Below are positions 8,530 to 17,538 of a stretch of 64,000 bases of DNA, in pieces (position 1 is the stretch's first letter; every line of letters starts with the position of its first letter). A model generated the notes under the pieces. It was not told the DNA's origin. It saw only the letters and a program-made list of their open reading frames with translations, and ran no database searches. Origin of the DNA: Muribaculaceae bacterium (lineage in GTDB: Bacteria; Bacteroidota; Bacteroidia; Bacteroidales; Muribaculaceae). The position numbers and the translations under genes were made by a program. The DNA is taken from positions 616,351 through 680,350 of the forward strand of contig JAMPAX010000001.1 in the NCBI GenBank assembly GCA_023667015.1. The letters run 5' to 3'.

Positions 8530-9369
8530 ATCGGTCTGAATGTCGAATGTCGCCAGAGAGTCGAGTTCATGTTTGTATATATCCTTGATAACTCTGACTG
8601 TACTCAGTGTTTTAAAGTCGGATGTAAGTCGCACTTTGAATACGTAGTAGTTGTCGTCAGATGTCCTTACTCGATTGAGTATCACTCCAACCGGGAGATT
8701 GGCCGGGAATGTTGTGGAGAACCCGCTGGTGACTATTGTGTCTCCAACGCGATATTTGGCATGACGCGCTATCTCTTCAACATAGGCGATATTGGGGTCG
8801 CTACCTCGCCAACTGAGCTGTCCTACGTAGGGTGTCTTGTGGATCTTTACTGAGAAGTGTTGTGTCTCGTTGAGTAAAGATATAACTCGAGCCGTATTTG
8901 GTCCTACTACGTTGACAATGCCTACTATTCCGTTGTGGTCCACAACTCCCATTCCGGGTTCTATGCCGTCATTGCGCCCTTTGTCTATTGTGAAGTAGTT
9001 GCGAGGATGGCGTGTGGAGTTGTTGATGACGGTCGACAGAACGTAGCTGAATCTATTTTCATTGCGTGAATAGGCCGTGTCCGAAAGGAGTCCCTTGCTT
9101 ACAGCCAATTCTCGCCGAAGGTTGAAGACTTCATTCTCCAAATTGGCATTGGATGCCTGGAGCTGAGCATTGATCTCTCGAAGATTGAAATATCCTGTCA
9201 CTGAGTTGGATACTCCGTATACGCTACTGCTCACTGAGTTTGCACTCGTTAGATATACGTTCTGATGATAGCTGTCGGAGTCAAACAATAGCATACAACT
9301 AATCAGCACATAGAATGTAAAGACAAACCATGTGCTGTTTTTGAGTATGAAGTTAAGGAGATTTCTCAC
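8521..9369 (-). CDS. mreC: Rod-shape determining protein MreC
   Basis: MreC is a bitopic membrane protein that activates PBP2/RodA. The 282-residue protein has a membrane anchor at residues about 13-28, a coiled-coil region (NAQLQASNANLENEVFNLR), and the two-barrel periplasmic domain with typical GIEPGMGVV and GIVGIVN segments. It begins 9 bases after mreB. The final codons (DKK and stop) are formed by the tandem repeat that follows. Confidence 0.94.
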   Translation of the reverse strand: MRNLLNFILKNSTWFVFTFYVLISCMLLFDSDSYHQNVYLTSANSVSSSVYGVSNSVTGYFNLREINAQLQASNANLENEVFNLRRELAVSKGLLSDTAYSRNENRFSYVLSTVINNSTRHPRNYFTIDKGRNDGIEPGMGVVDHNGIVGIVNVVGPNTARVISLLNETQHFSVKIHKTPYVGQLSWRGSDPNIAYVEEIARHAKYRVGDTIVTSGFSTTFPANLPVGVILNRVRTSDDNYYVFKVRLTSDFKTLSTVRVIKDIYKHELDSLATFDIQTDKK

Positions 9370-9378
9370 CTTTTGACT

Positions 9379-10428
9379 TTATCTTATAAGGAATGAGAAG
9401 CGGTTGATGTTCTTCAGTGCTATTCCGGTACCTTTGGCTACTGCGTGTAATGGATCTTCCGCAATTTTAAATTCTATGCGAATTTTGTCTGTAAATCGCT
9501 TGGCAAGTCCACGAAGCAGTGCTCCACCGCCTGCAAGGTAGATGCCGTTCTTGACGATGTCGGCATATAGCTCAGGAGGTGTCTGTTCCAGTGCTGCAAG
9601 TATGGCGGCCTCCATTTTTGATATTGATTTCTCTATGCAGTGGCTGATTTCTTCATGTGTGACCGGTACTTCCATCGGAAGTGCTGTCATTCTGTTCGGA
9701 CCACTAACTACGAACGGCTCCGGTGCGTCTTCAAGTTCGGGCAACGCTGAGCCTACGTTGATTTTGATACGCTCTGCCATTGTCGTGCCCACTTTCAGAT
9801 TGTGAACGCGTCCCATGTGCTCTTGGATATCAGCCGTGAGGTCGTTGCCGGCTACGCGGATACTCTTGTTGCTGACAATACCGCCAAGTGATATGACGGC
9901 AATTTCTGTAGATCCGCCACCGATATCTACAATCATATTGCCTTCAGGAGCTTCTACGTCCAGTCCGATACCTAAGGCCGCTGCCATGGGTTCGTATATC
10001 ATATAGACATCTCGTCCTCCGGCATGTTCCGATGAGTCGCGTACCGCACGAATCTCTACCTCAGTGGATCCAGAGGGGATACATACTACCATCCTTAAGG
10101 AGGGGGAGAACCAACGACGTTTGTTGCTGACCATCTTGACCATGCCGCGAATCATTTGCTCCGCAGCGTTGAAGTCTGCTATTACGCCATCACGCAACGG
10201 TCGGATTGTGCGTATGCCGGGAGGCTCCTTGCCCTCCATCTGGTGGGCTTGTGTGCCTACTGCCAATAGCTTGTCGGTTTTATTCTCTATGGCGACTACT
10301 GAGGGCTCGTCTACTACGATCTTGTCGTTGTGTATGATGATGGAGTTGGCTGTGCCAAGGTCCATTGCTATTTCTTGTGTGAAGGAGAAAAGTCCCATTT
10401 TTCTGTTGATTAATGATTTAAGACTCAT
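9379..10428 (-). CDS. mreB: Rod-shape determining actin homologue MreB
   Basis: MreB is the bacterial actin that guides lateral wall synthesis. The 349-residue protein has the phosphate-1 loop (MDLGTANS near residue 22), the phosphate-2 loop (IVDIGGGSTEIAV) and the adenosine motif (LAGGGALLRGL). I give the ATG at 10426-10428; an internal ATG ten codons later (MGLFSFTQEI) is also plausible and gives a protein that starts just before the actin fold. First gene of the mreB-mreC-mreD-mrdA-rodA operon, with a clear promoter at 10489-10519. Confidence 0.96.
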   Translation of the reverse strand: MSLKSLINRKMGLFSFTQEIAMDLGTANSIIIHNDKIVVDEPSVVAIENKTDKLLAVGTQAHQMEGKEPPGIRTIRPLRDGVIADFNAAEQMIRGMVKMVSNKRRWFSPSLRMVVCIPSGSTEVEIRAVRDSSEHAGGRDVYMIYEPMAAALGIGLDVEAPEGNMIVDIGGGSTEIAVISLGGIVSNKSIRVAGNDLTADIQEHMGRVHNLKVGTTMAERIKINVGSALPELEDAPEPFVVSGPNRMTALPMEVPVTHEEISHCIEKSISKMEAAILAALEQTPPELYADIVKNGIYLAGGGALLRGLAKRFTDKIRIEFKIAEDPLHAVAKGTGIALKNINRFSFLIR

Positions 10429-10488
10429 TTCATCTATTGCTTCTGTCTCTGCTTAAGGAGATTGCTCTCTCTTTTGCATTAGTGATTG

Positions 10489-10519
10489 CAAAGTTAACAA
10501 TTCTCCGACAATTTTCAAA
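10489..10519 (-). promoter_or_regulatory. Bacteroidota-type promoter of the mre-rod operon
   Basis: On the minus strand TTTG (10516-10519) and TAACTTTG (10489-10496) are separated by 19 bases, a good match to the Bacteroidota -33/-7 promoter. The predicted transcript would have about 55 bases before mreB. Confidence 0.7.
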
Positions 10520-10591
10520 CTCGTTTTTTTCTCAATTTTTATTATTTTTTAATGTATGGTTGCCTTGACCTACTCTTAGTGTCCATCTTAT

Positions 10592-10631
10592 AAAAAGGAA
10601 TCCGAACTCTATGGAGTTCGGATTCCTTTTT
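10592..10631 (-). terminator. Terminator after the TPR gene
   Basis: A near-perfect inverted repeat, AAAAAGGAATCCGAACTC (from 10592) and its complement to 10631, with a four-base loop and a T run, forms a strong intrinsic terminator. It stops transcription of the TPR gene before the mreB promoter; its symmetry would let it work in both directions. Confidence 0.9.
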
Positions 10632-10673
10632 TCTTGCTATCGCTGTGTGCGATTTGTATTGAGATTATACTGT

Positions 10674-11882
10674 TTATTTGAAGTAGGTATCAAGTGCGTA
10701 GTTAACTGTGTCAATAAGGTAATTGAGGTCGCCATCACCCTCTGGTTTCATCTGCTTGGCGCGCTCCAATAGCTCCTGTGCAGCTTTGAAGTAGTTGTCG
10801 CGAATGTTGGTTTTGGCTGCACGATCTGTCGGATCTACTACATTCCATTTCTCTGTTCCTACTCGGATAAGCTTGTTGGCTGCTACCTTAAGAATGTCGT
10901 AAGTTACACCGTCAAGTGTTGTGGCCTTACGGTAGTCTGCTTCTGAAGCATCGGCATTTCCCATTCTGTCATATATAAAGGCACGAAGTCCGTAGAGATC
11001 TGCATTCTCAGGGTGCTGTGCAAGCAGGTCGTTGAGAAGTGCCAAGGCCTCTGCATCTTTACCATTATTCATCATGGTATTGACCATGTTGTTGATAAAG
11101 AGTGGCTGTGACAGACCAAATTGCTTATATCCGGCTGTTGCAATCTCCATGATTGCTTGCTCTGATTTGTCTCCAAGTGTGGAGTCGTTCTGTGCGAGGT
11201 TTTGCCATCCGGCAATTTCATATATGTACGCCTCGGGTTGATCATACCCGGCTTTGCGAGCTTTCTCGAAGGCCTTGATAGCATCCTTTACTTGGCTTGC
11301 TGACCAAGCTGCAAGACCGGCATTGTAGTAGGATGTGGCGCGCACGGAGTCGGGGAAGTTTGCGAGCTTCTTGCTGAATTCGGGCATTGTAGGCATGTCG
11401 CCATAAATCATGAAGAGCTTATAGCCTTCGGGATAAAATTTCTGAGCATTGAAGGCATTAGCTCCCTCACGGAAGAAGTTCTCATGGTGGGATTCTATCT
11501 CGCCGAGCACTTTCTTTGTATATTTAGGCTTTACCTGTCCCTTTTCGTTGGGTTGCTGGTCCAGAGGAAGCATCTGCATGAAGTATTCGTAGCCGTTCAT
11601 TAGCTGTGTGGGCATCACTGATTTGTCGACCTTGTCGCTGTTGGGGTCTATCATCAGCATGTTGTTGGCCTTGTCGTAGGCATCCCATTCTATCTGTCCT
11701 GCTGTGAAGTAGGTGTAGGGATCGTTTGCTGACTCGGAATTGAAGATAGCTTCTTTAATCAGTGCGCGAGCTGCCGGAAGGTCTTTCCCTCCGAGTTTCT
11801 TAGCCTCGTCTACTTTGGCCTTCTGTGCGCTCGCTCCGGCAATGGCCAAGAAGCAGAGTGCAAATGTCAATAGCTTTTTCAT
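10674..11882 (-). CDS. Exported tetratricopeptide-repeat protein
   Basis: This 402-residue protein has a signal peptide (MKKLLTFALCFLAIAGASAQ, cleavage after SAQ or ASA) and then several helix pairs resembling TPR units, for example YNAGLAAWSASQVKDAIKAF and the ENADLYGLRAFIYDRMGN region. TPR proteins act as protein-binding scaffolds; this one would work in the periplasm. I cannot name a partner. A 20-base direct repeat lies between it and gyrA upstream, and a strong terminator follows. Confidence 0.85.
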   Translation of the reverse strand: MKKLLTFALCFLAIAGASAQKAKVDEAKKLGGKDLPAARALIKEAIFNSESANDPYTYFTAGQIEWDAYDKANNMLMIDPNSDKVDKSVMPTQLMNGYEYFMQMLPLDQQPNEKGQVKPKYTKKVLGEIESHHENFFREGANAFNAQKFYPEGYKLFMIYGDMPTMPEFSKKLANFPDSVRATSYYNAGLAAWSASQVKDAIKAFEKARKAGYDQPEAYIYEIAGWQNLAQNDSTLGDKSEQAIMEIATAGYKQFGLSQPLFINNMVNTMMNNGKDAEALALLNDLLAQHPENADLYGLRAFIYDRMGNADASEADYRKATTLDGVTYDILKVAANKLIRVGTEKWNVVDPTDRAAKTNIRDNYFKAAQELLERAKQMKPEGDGDLNYLIDTVNYALDTYFK

Positions 11883-11932
11883 ATCTTTACTTTTGTTGAT
11901 TGTCTAATGTTATATACTTTCGACCAACTATT

Positions 11933-11974
11933 TTATAAATGGTTTATTCTCCTATTATAAATGGTTTATTCTCC
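11933..11974. repeat. Two direct copies of a 20-base sequence
   Basis: TTATAAATGGTTTATTCTCC occurs at 11933-11952 and again at 11955-11974, a 22-base period. It lies in the 110-base gap between the end of gyrA and the start of the TPR gene, so it could be a tandem operator for the TPR gene or a simple duplication. Confidence 0.8.
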
Positions 11975-11992
11975 CTGATTGTTTTTCGGAGT

Positions 11993-14554
11993 TTATACAT
12001 TTTCTTCTCCTTCTGCTATCTCTTCAGTATATTCTGATTCAGTAGTTGCTGGCTCAGAGGTGGTATTGTCGTTGGTTTCGGTTCCTTCAACATTCTCTTC
12101 ATCTTCTTCCGGAGCGGTCTCTACTTTGCATACGCTGGCTATTTTGTCATCGCGCTTGGCAAGGTCTATTAGTCTCACTCCCTGTGTGGCTCGTCCGGTG
12201 ATGCGGAAGTCGGCTACTCTGATGCGGATGGTGATTCCACTCTGGTTTATGATGACAAGGTCGTTGTTGTCATTGACATTCTTTATCGCAATGAGTTCGC
12301 CGGTCTTCTCTGTGATGTTGAGTGTCTTCACTCCCTTTCCACCACGGTTTGTCACACGATAGTCTTCCAGAGAGGATCGTTTGCCATAACCGTTTTCGCT
12401 GACTACCATCACTGTCTCATCGGGATTGCCATTGACTGTAATCATGCCGACAACTTCGTCGTCGGGTCCGTCGAGTGTCATTCCGCGCACACCAGTCGAT
12501 ACTCTACCCATGGTGCGTACTTTACTTTCGTTGAATCGAATGGCTCGTCCTTTGCGGTTGGCAAGTATGATTTCTGAGTTACCATTGGTCAGTCGTACCT
12601 GGATTACCTGATCATCCTCACGGATTACGATGGCGTTGACACCGCTCGTGCGCGGACGTGAGTAATCATAGAGTGAGGATTTCTTCACCACACCTTTCTT
12701 TGTGGCGAATATAAGGTTGTGTGACCGGGTATATTCCGGATCATCCAGATGTTTCACTCGGATAAAGGCATTGACACAATCGTCAGATTCTATTTGCAGA
12801 AGGTTCTGAATGGCACGTCCCTTGGAGTTTTTAGCACCCTCGGGAATTTCATATACCTTGAGCCAGTAGCAACGTCCCTTCTGTGTGAAGAAGAGCATGT
12901 AGTTGTGGTTTGTAGCCGGATAAATATGCTCAATGAAGTCTTCATCACGTGTGTTGGAGCCTTTGTGTCCTATGCCGCCGCGATGTTGTGCGCGAAATTC
13001 TGATAGGGGAGTGCGCTTGATGTAGCCAAGGTGAGAGATGGTAATAATCATCTCATCATCCGGATAGAAGTCCTCAGCGTTAAGATCCGGTGAGAACTTG
13101 GAGATGATGGTGCGTCGTTCATCACCATATTTATCGCGCACTGCGATAAGCTCTTCTTTCATTACCCTACGGCATTCTTGGTCATCGCTAAGGATGAGGT
13201 TGTAATGCTCTATCAATACCATCAACTCATCGTATTCGGCTTTCAATTTCTGCATCTCCAGTCCGGTTAGCTGACGCAGACGCATTTCTACAATTGCTCG
13301 AGTCTGAATCTCATCGAGCTCGAAGCGCTCAGATAGTCGCTGACGAGCCTCTTCGGTGGTGGCCGATGATCGTATGATTGCTATTACCTCATCGATATTA
13401 TCGGTAGCTATCATTAATCCACGCAGGATATGTGCACGCTCTTCCGCTTTGCGGAGTTCGTAGCGTGTACGGCGGATTACTATCTCGTGGCGATGTTCTA
13501 CGAAGGCCTCAAGTATCTCTTTTAGAGTCAGTGTCTTCGGACGTCCCTTGACCAGTGCTACGTTGTTGATGCTGAAGGAGGTCTGGAGCTGTGTGAGCTT
13601 GTAAAGCTTGTTGAGTACTACATTGGCATTAGCATCGCGTTTGATGTCAATGGCGATATGCATTTGTCCGCGAGCGGATGTGTCGGTGATGTCGGCAATG
13701 CCGTCTATCTTCTTGTCGCGTACAAGGTTGGCTATGCTCTCTACCAGCTCATTCTTGACTACTCCGTAGGGAATTTCTGAGATGACTATCTGGTCATGGT
13801 TGCCGTCATTTTCTATTTCGGCTTTTGCCCGTATTATTAGTCGCCCTTTGCCGGTCTCGTATGCTTCGCGAACTCCCTGAAGTCCGAAAATCTCTCCTCC
13901 TGTGGGGAAGTCAGGAGCTTTAATGTGCTCCATCAGCCCGTCAAGGTCAATGTCCGGGTTGTCAATTAGTGCTAATGAGGCGTTGATAGACTCTGTCAGG
14001 TTGTGTGGCGGCATGTTTGTTGCCATACCTACGGCAATGCCGGAGGCTCCGTTGACCAGCAGGTTGGGTATCTTTGTGGGGAGTACTGTCGGCTCTATCA
14101 GAGTGTTGTCAAAGTTCGGTGCAAAGTCTACAGTCTCTTTATCCAGGTCTGAAAGCATCTCTTCCCCCATCTTGGCGAGCTTCACCTCTGTATAACGCAT
14201 AGCCGCCGGAGAGTCTCCATCGATGGAGCCGAAGTTGCCTTGTCCAAATACTAATGGATAACGCAATGACCAATCTTGTGCCATTCTGACCATGGTCAGA
14301 TATATAGAGGAGTCTCCATGGGGATGGTATTTACCCATCACCTCTCCTACGATACGCGCGGATTTCTTTGTGTCGCCCGAAAAGAAGTTGCCAAGCTCAT
14401 TCATACCGTATAGCACACGGCGGTGTACGGGCTTGAAGCCATCCCTGACATCAGGAAGTGCTCTGGATACAATCACCGACATTGAATAATCAATGTAGGC
14501 GCTCTTCATTTCCGATTCAATATTGACCGGAATTATCTTGTCATCTCCAAACAT
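11993..14554 (-). CDS. gyrA: DNA gyrase subunit A
   Basis: GyrA cuts and rejoins DNA to introduce negative supercoils with GyrB. The 853-residue protein has the catalytic tyrosine Tyr121 in AAMRYTE, the KYHPHGD helix region, and a C-terminal beta-pinwheel domain with a GyrA-box-like NRGGKG. The last 40 residues form an acidic tail rich in E, D and T. In the quinolone-resistance region Ser82 (E. coli Ser83) is kept, but the position of E. coli Asp87 is Leu86. Its promoter lies about 85 bases upstream. Confidence 0.97.
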   Translation of the reverse strand: MFGDDKIIPVNIESEMKSAYIDYSMSVIVSRALPDVRDGFKPVHRRVLYGMNELGNFFSGDTKKSARIVGEVMGKYHPHGDSSIYLTMVRMAQDWSLRYPLVFGQGNFGSIDGDSPAAMRYTEVKLAKMGEEMLSDLDKETVDFAPNFDNTLIEPTVLPTKIPNLLVNGASGIAVGMATNMPPHNLTESINASLALIDNPDIDLDGLMEHIKAPDFPTGGEIFGLQGVREAYETGKGRLIIRAKAEIENDGNHDQIVISEIPYGVVKNELVESIANLVRDKKIDGIADITDTSARGQMHIAIDIKRDANANVVLNKLYKLTQLQTSFSINNVALVKGRPKTLTLKEILEAFVEHRHEIVIRRTRYELRKAEERAHILRGLMIATDNIDEVIAIIRSSATTEEARQRLSERFELDEIQTRAIVEMRLRQLTGLEMQKLKAEYDELMVLIEHYNLILSDDQECRRVMKEELIAVRDKYGDERRTIISKFSPDLNAEDFYPDDEMIITISHLGYIKRTPLSEFRAQHRGGIGHKGSNTRDEDFIEHIYPATNHNYMLFFTQKGRCYWLKVYEIPEGAKNSKGRAIQNLLQIESDDCVNAFIRVKHLDDPEYTRSHNLIFATKKGVVKKSSLYDYSRPRTSGVNAIVIREDDQVIQVRLTNGNSEIILANRKGRAIRFNESKVRTMGRVSTGVRGMTLDGPDDEVVGMITVNGNPDETVMVVSENGYGKRSSLEDYRVTNRGGKGVKTLNITEKTGELIAIKNVNDNNDLVIINQSGITIRIRVADFRITGRATQGVRLIDLAKRDDKIASVCKVETAPEEDEENVEGTETNDNTTSEPATTESEYTEEIAEGEENV

Positions 14555-14634
14555 GTTTTTTTATCTCTTTGATAATCATACAAGGTATGGGTCGACCTAT
14601 TTGTCCGGCCTCCCATATCCCTTCTCTTGTGGAA

Positions 14635-14665
14635 CAAAATTACAAAAAAAATCCGATATGCGCAA
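14635..14665 (-). promoter_or_regulatory. Bacteroidota-type promoter of gyrA
   Basis: TTG (14663-14665) and TAATTTTG (14635-14642) on the minus strand are 20 bases apart. The leader (14555-14634) contains a possible hairpin between GGTATGGG near 14584 and CCCATATCC near 14612. Confidence 0.6.
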
Positions 14666-14699
14666 TTAACAATTAAAGATTTGGAGTTCTCCAATTTTT

Positions 14700-14737
14700 T
14701 GATAGTTGATAGTTGATAGTTGATGGTTGATGGTTGA
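14700..14737. repeat. TTGATAG/TTGATGG heptamer repeat
   Basis: About five tandem copies of a 7-base unit (TGATAGT, later TGATGGT) lie between the divergent gyrA and clpC promoters. Similar ATCAACT/GTTGATG microsatellites occur at several other intergenic places in the window. Confidence 0.8.
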
Positions 14738-14761
14738 CAAATTAAATTTTTTTAATTTTTA

Positions 14762-14778
14762 TTGGCACGATAATTGTA
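14762..14778 (+). promoter_or_regulatory. Sigma-54-like promoter of clpC
   Basis: TTGGCACGATAATTGTA matches the sigma-54 consensus TGGCACG-N4-TTGCW with the conserved GG and the second element ten bases apart; only the C of the -12 GC is changed to T. It would start transcription about 115 bases before the clpC ATG. No rpoN or enhancer-binding protein is in the window. Confidence 0.5.
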
Positions 14779-14905
14779 CTTTTTTCCTTTTGAGTTGTTA
14801 TATTCTTATAATAATTGTTGGTTGTTCTTTTCAACTACAGTTCTTATTGAAGTTCGAGTATCTTGCAACTCCCTTTTGATTAAGTTAATAACTAAACAAT
14901 AGATA

Positions 14906-17488
14906 ATGAAAAACGATTTTTCAAGACAATTCCGCCCGATTCTTGAGGCTGCTAATGCTATTGCTTCTAAGGATTCTCCGGCCGTCATTCGCCCGGAACA
15001 TCTTTTGATGGCTGGCCTTTCGAATCAGAATGGAACTTGCTATAAGATTCTTTCTCAGCTCGGTGTGCCTATCCCTACAATGCTCAATGAGTTGAATGAA
15101 CATGTAGCTTCTACTCCCGTTTCCGGGGAAGTTACTACTCTTTTTGAACAGCAATATCAAATCAGCATTGCTGCTATCCGTCATCTTCAATTGGCTGCTT
15201 CTGAAGCGCGAAAAATGGCATCTTCTATAATCGGCGGTGAACATATTCTGCTCGCTCTGATGCATGATACACGCAGTATGGATAATGATTTCTTGCGTGA
15301 CCTTAAGGCTAAGTATCTTAATTTTGACATCTCTATCCAGGCTGTCGGTACGAGTCCGGTACAGCAAGAGCCTTCTGCTGAGAGTGATTTCGATGATGAT
15401 GAGCCTGCCGATGATGAAGAGTCTCCGGCTTTTGGCACTCAGAGACGTCAGCCCAAGGGTAAGTCTAAGTCTCAGACTCCTGCTCTCGATAAGTTTGGAT
15501 ATGATATGTCGAAGGCTGCTGCTGAGGGTAGGCTCGATCCGGTTGTGGGACGCGAACGTGAAATTGAGCGCTTGGCTCAGGTTCTTTCTCGCCGTAAGAA
15601 GAACAATCCTGTCCTTATCGGTGAGCCGGGTGTTGGTAAGTCTGCTATCGTTGAAGGTCTCGCTATGAGAATCAATGAGCGGAAGGTGCCCCGTATCCTC
15701 TTTGATAAGCGAGTAGTGGGTCTGGATATGACCGGTATGCTTGCCGGCACTAAATATCGTGGACAATTTGAGGAGCGCATAAAAGCAGTGCTCGAGGAGT
15801 TGTCTCAAAATCCGGATATCATTCTGTTTATCGACGAAATACATACTATTGTTGGTGCGGGGTCTACTCCCGGTTCTATGGATGCGGCGAATATGCTTAA
15901 GCCGGCGCTTGCTCGCGGTGAAATTCAATGTATTGGTGCTACCACACTGGATGAATATCGCCAGAATATCGAAAAGGATGGTGCTCTCGAACGCCGTTTC
16001 CAAAAGGTAATGGTAGATCCGACTACTCCAGAAGAGACTCTTGAGATTCTTCGCAATGTAAAGGAGAAGTATGAGAAACACCATAATGTAAAATACACGG
16101 ACGATGCTCTCGTGGCTTGTGTGAAGCTTACGGAGCGGTATGTCAGCGACCGCAATTTTCCGGATAAGGCTCTTGATGCGCTTGACGAGGCCGGTTCGCG
16201 TGCTCATATCTCCAATTTCGTTGTCCCTGAGGAAATCGATTCTTTAGAGGTGGAAATTGCTGCCCTTAACGAGAAAAAGCTTGAGGCTGCAAAGTCTCAG
16301 AATTTTGAACTTGCCGCTCAATATCGCGATCAAGTCCTTCAGAAGCGTTCCGAACTGGACACTAAGATGAAGGAATGGGAAAAGGGTATTGAGAATTCTC
16401 CCCAGGTGGTTGATGAAGAGAAAGTCAGTGAGGTTGTCGCTATGATGACGGGTGTGCCCACACAGCGTGTTGCCCAAGGTGAGGGTCAACGTCTGCTCGA
16501 AATGGGTAGTTCACTGCAGGGTTCCGTTATTGGTCAAGATGATGCTATCAAGAAGGTGGTAAAGGCAATACAGCGCAATCGTATTGGCTTGAAGGATCCT
16601 AACAAGCCAATAGGTACGTTCATGTTCCTTGGCCCTACAGGTGTTGGTAAGACGCTTTTGGCTAAGCGCATTGCTGAGTATTTATTTGACTCTTCCGATG
16701 CTTTGATTCGCTTGGATATGAGTGAATTTATGGAGAAATTCACCGTCAGCCGTCTCGTGGGTGCCCCTCCGGGATATGTTGGCTATGAGGAAGGTGGACA
16801 GCTCACTGAGAAGGTGCGTCGTAAACCTTATTCTGTAGTGCTTCTCGATGAGATTGAAAAAGCTCATCCGGACGTGTTCAATATGCTTCTGCAGGTAATG
16901 GATGAGGGACGGCTCACCGACTCTCTTGGCCGTAAGATAGATTTCAAGAATACTATCGTGATTATGACCAGCAATGTTGGCAGTCGCCAGCTGAAAGACT
17001 TTGGTGGTGGTGTTGGTTTCAACACGGCTGAGGTCAGCAAGGCACAAGCTAATAGTGTGATTTCAAAGGCTCTTAATCGCGCTTTTTCTCCGGAGTTCCT
17101 CAATCGTGTAGATGATATAATCATGTTTGATTCTCTTGATAAGGAGGCTATCCACAAGATTATTGACATTGAACTGGATGGATTCTTCCGTAGAATTCAG
17201 GCTATGGGCCTCACTCTCAATCTATCTGACGAGGCTAAAGATTTCATAGCTGAAAAGGGCTATGACCGCAATTTCGGTGCTCGTCCGCTGAAGCGTGCAA
17301 TACAGAAGTATTTGGAAGATGATCTCGCTGAGATTATGTTGAAGCTAAATGCAGAAGGACAGATTGGCGGTGTTATCAATGCCGGATACGTTGAGGGCGC
17401 TGATAAGTTGACCTTCAATTATCGCAATGAAATAGATAGTAAGTCGGACCGGTCGGACCGGTCGGACCGGTCCGACCGGTCCGAATAG
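14906..17488 (+). CDS. clpC: ClpC-type AAA+ unfoldase
   Basis: This 860-residue Clp/Hsp100 ATPase unfolds proteins for the ClpP protease. Domain order: Clp N-domain repeats (1-140), an acidic then basic linker (150-195), AAA1 with Walker A GEPGVGKS (239-246), a short middle region with a UVR-like motif ([15 protein letters not shown]), and AAA2 with Walker A GPTGVGKT (576-583). The short UVR-type middle region, instead of a long ClpB coiled coil, supports ClpC. The last residues are an (SDR)4-SE tail encoded by a 9-base tandem repeat. Upstream there is a sigma-54-like promoter. Confidence 0.93.
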   Translation: MKNDFSRQFRPILEAANAIASKDSPAVIRPEHLLMAGLSNQNGTCYKILSQLGVPIPTMLNELNEHVASTPVSGEVTTLFEQQYQISIAAIRHLQLAASEARKMASSIIGGEHILLALMHDTRSMDNDFLRDLKAKYLNFDISIQAVGTSPVQQEPSAESDFDDDEPADDEESPAFGTQRRQPKGKSKSQTPALDKFGYDMSKAAAEGRLDPVVGREREIERLAQVLSRRKKNNPVLIGEPGVGKSAIVEGLAMRINERKVPRILFDKRVVGLDMTGMLAGTKYRGQFEERIKAVLEELSQNPDIILFIDEIHTIVGAGSTPGSMDAANMLKPALARGEIQCIGATTLDEYRQNIEKDGALERRFQKVMVDPTTPEETLEILRNVKEKYEKHHNVKYTDDALVACVKLTERYVSDRNFPDKALDALDEAGSRAHISNFVVPEEIDSLEVEIAALNEKKLEAAKSQNFELAAQYRDQVLQKRSELDTKMKEWEKGIENSPQVVDEEKVSEVVAMMTGVPTQRVAQGEGQRLLEMGSSLQGSVIGQDDAIKKVVKAIQRNRIGLKDPNKPIGTFMFLGPTGVGKTLLAKRIAEYLFDSSDALIRLDMSEFMEKFTVSRLVGAPPGYVGYEEGGQLTEKVRRKPYSVVLLDEIEKAHPDVFNMLLQVMDEGRLTDSLGRKIDFKNTIVIMTSNVGSRQLKDFGGGVGFNTAEVSKAQANSVISKALNRAFSPEFLNRVDDIIMFDSLDKEAIHKIIDIELDGFFRRIQAMGLTLNLSDEAKDFIAEKGYDRNFGARPLKRAIQKYLEDDLAEIMLKLNAEGQIGGVINAGYVEGADKLTFNYRNEIDSKSDRSDRSDRSDRSE
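17444..17484. repeat. TCGGACCGG tandem repeat inside the clpC 3' end
   Basis: Three copies of TCGGACCGG are followed by TCCGACCGG and TCCGA. The last 32 bases (17453-17484) are a perfect palindrome centred on ACCGGT. The repeat encodes the Ser-Asp-Arg tail of ClpC. A related GTCCGACAAG/GTCCGACAGG sequence occurs outside genes at about 37266-37296. Confidence 0.95.
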
Positions 17489-17499
17489 TCAGACTCCAT

Positions 17500-17538
17500 A
17501 AAAAGTCGGCCGATTATGTCATAATCGGCCGACTTTTT
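17500..17538. terminator. Bidirectional terminator between clpC and feoAB
   Basis: An 18-base perfect stem (AAAAAGTCGGCCGATTAT and its complement) with a three-base loop and T runs on both strands serves the two convergent genes. The right T run overlaps the feoAB stop codon. Confidence 0.93.

Noticed and set aside
14921-16207. Long open frame (428 codons) on the minus strand opposite clpC
   Set aside because: It lies wholly inside the well-supported clpC gene, has no recognisable domain and reflects the codon pattern of the plus strand.
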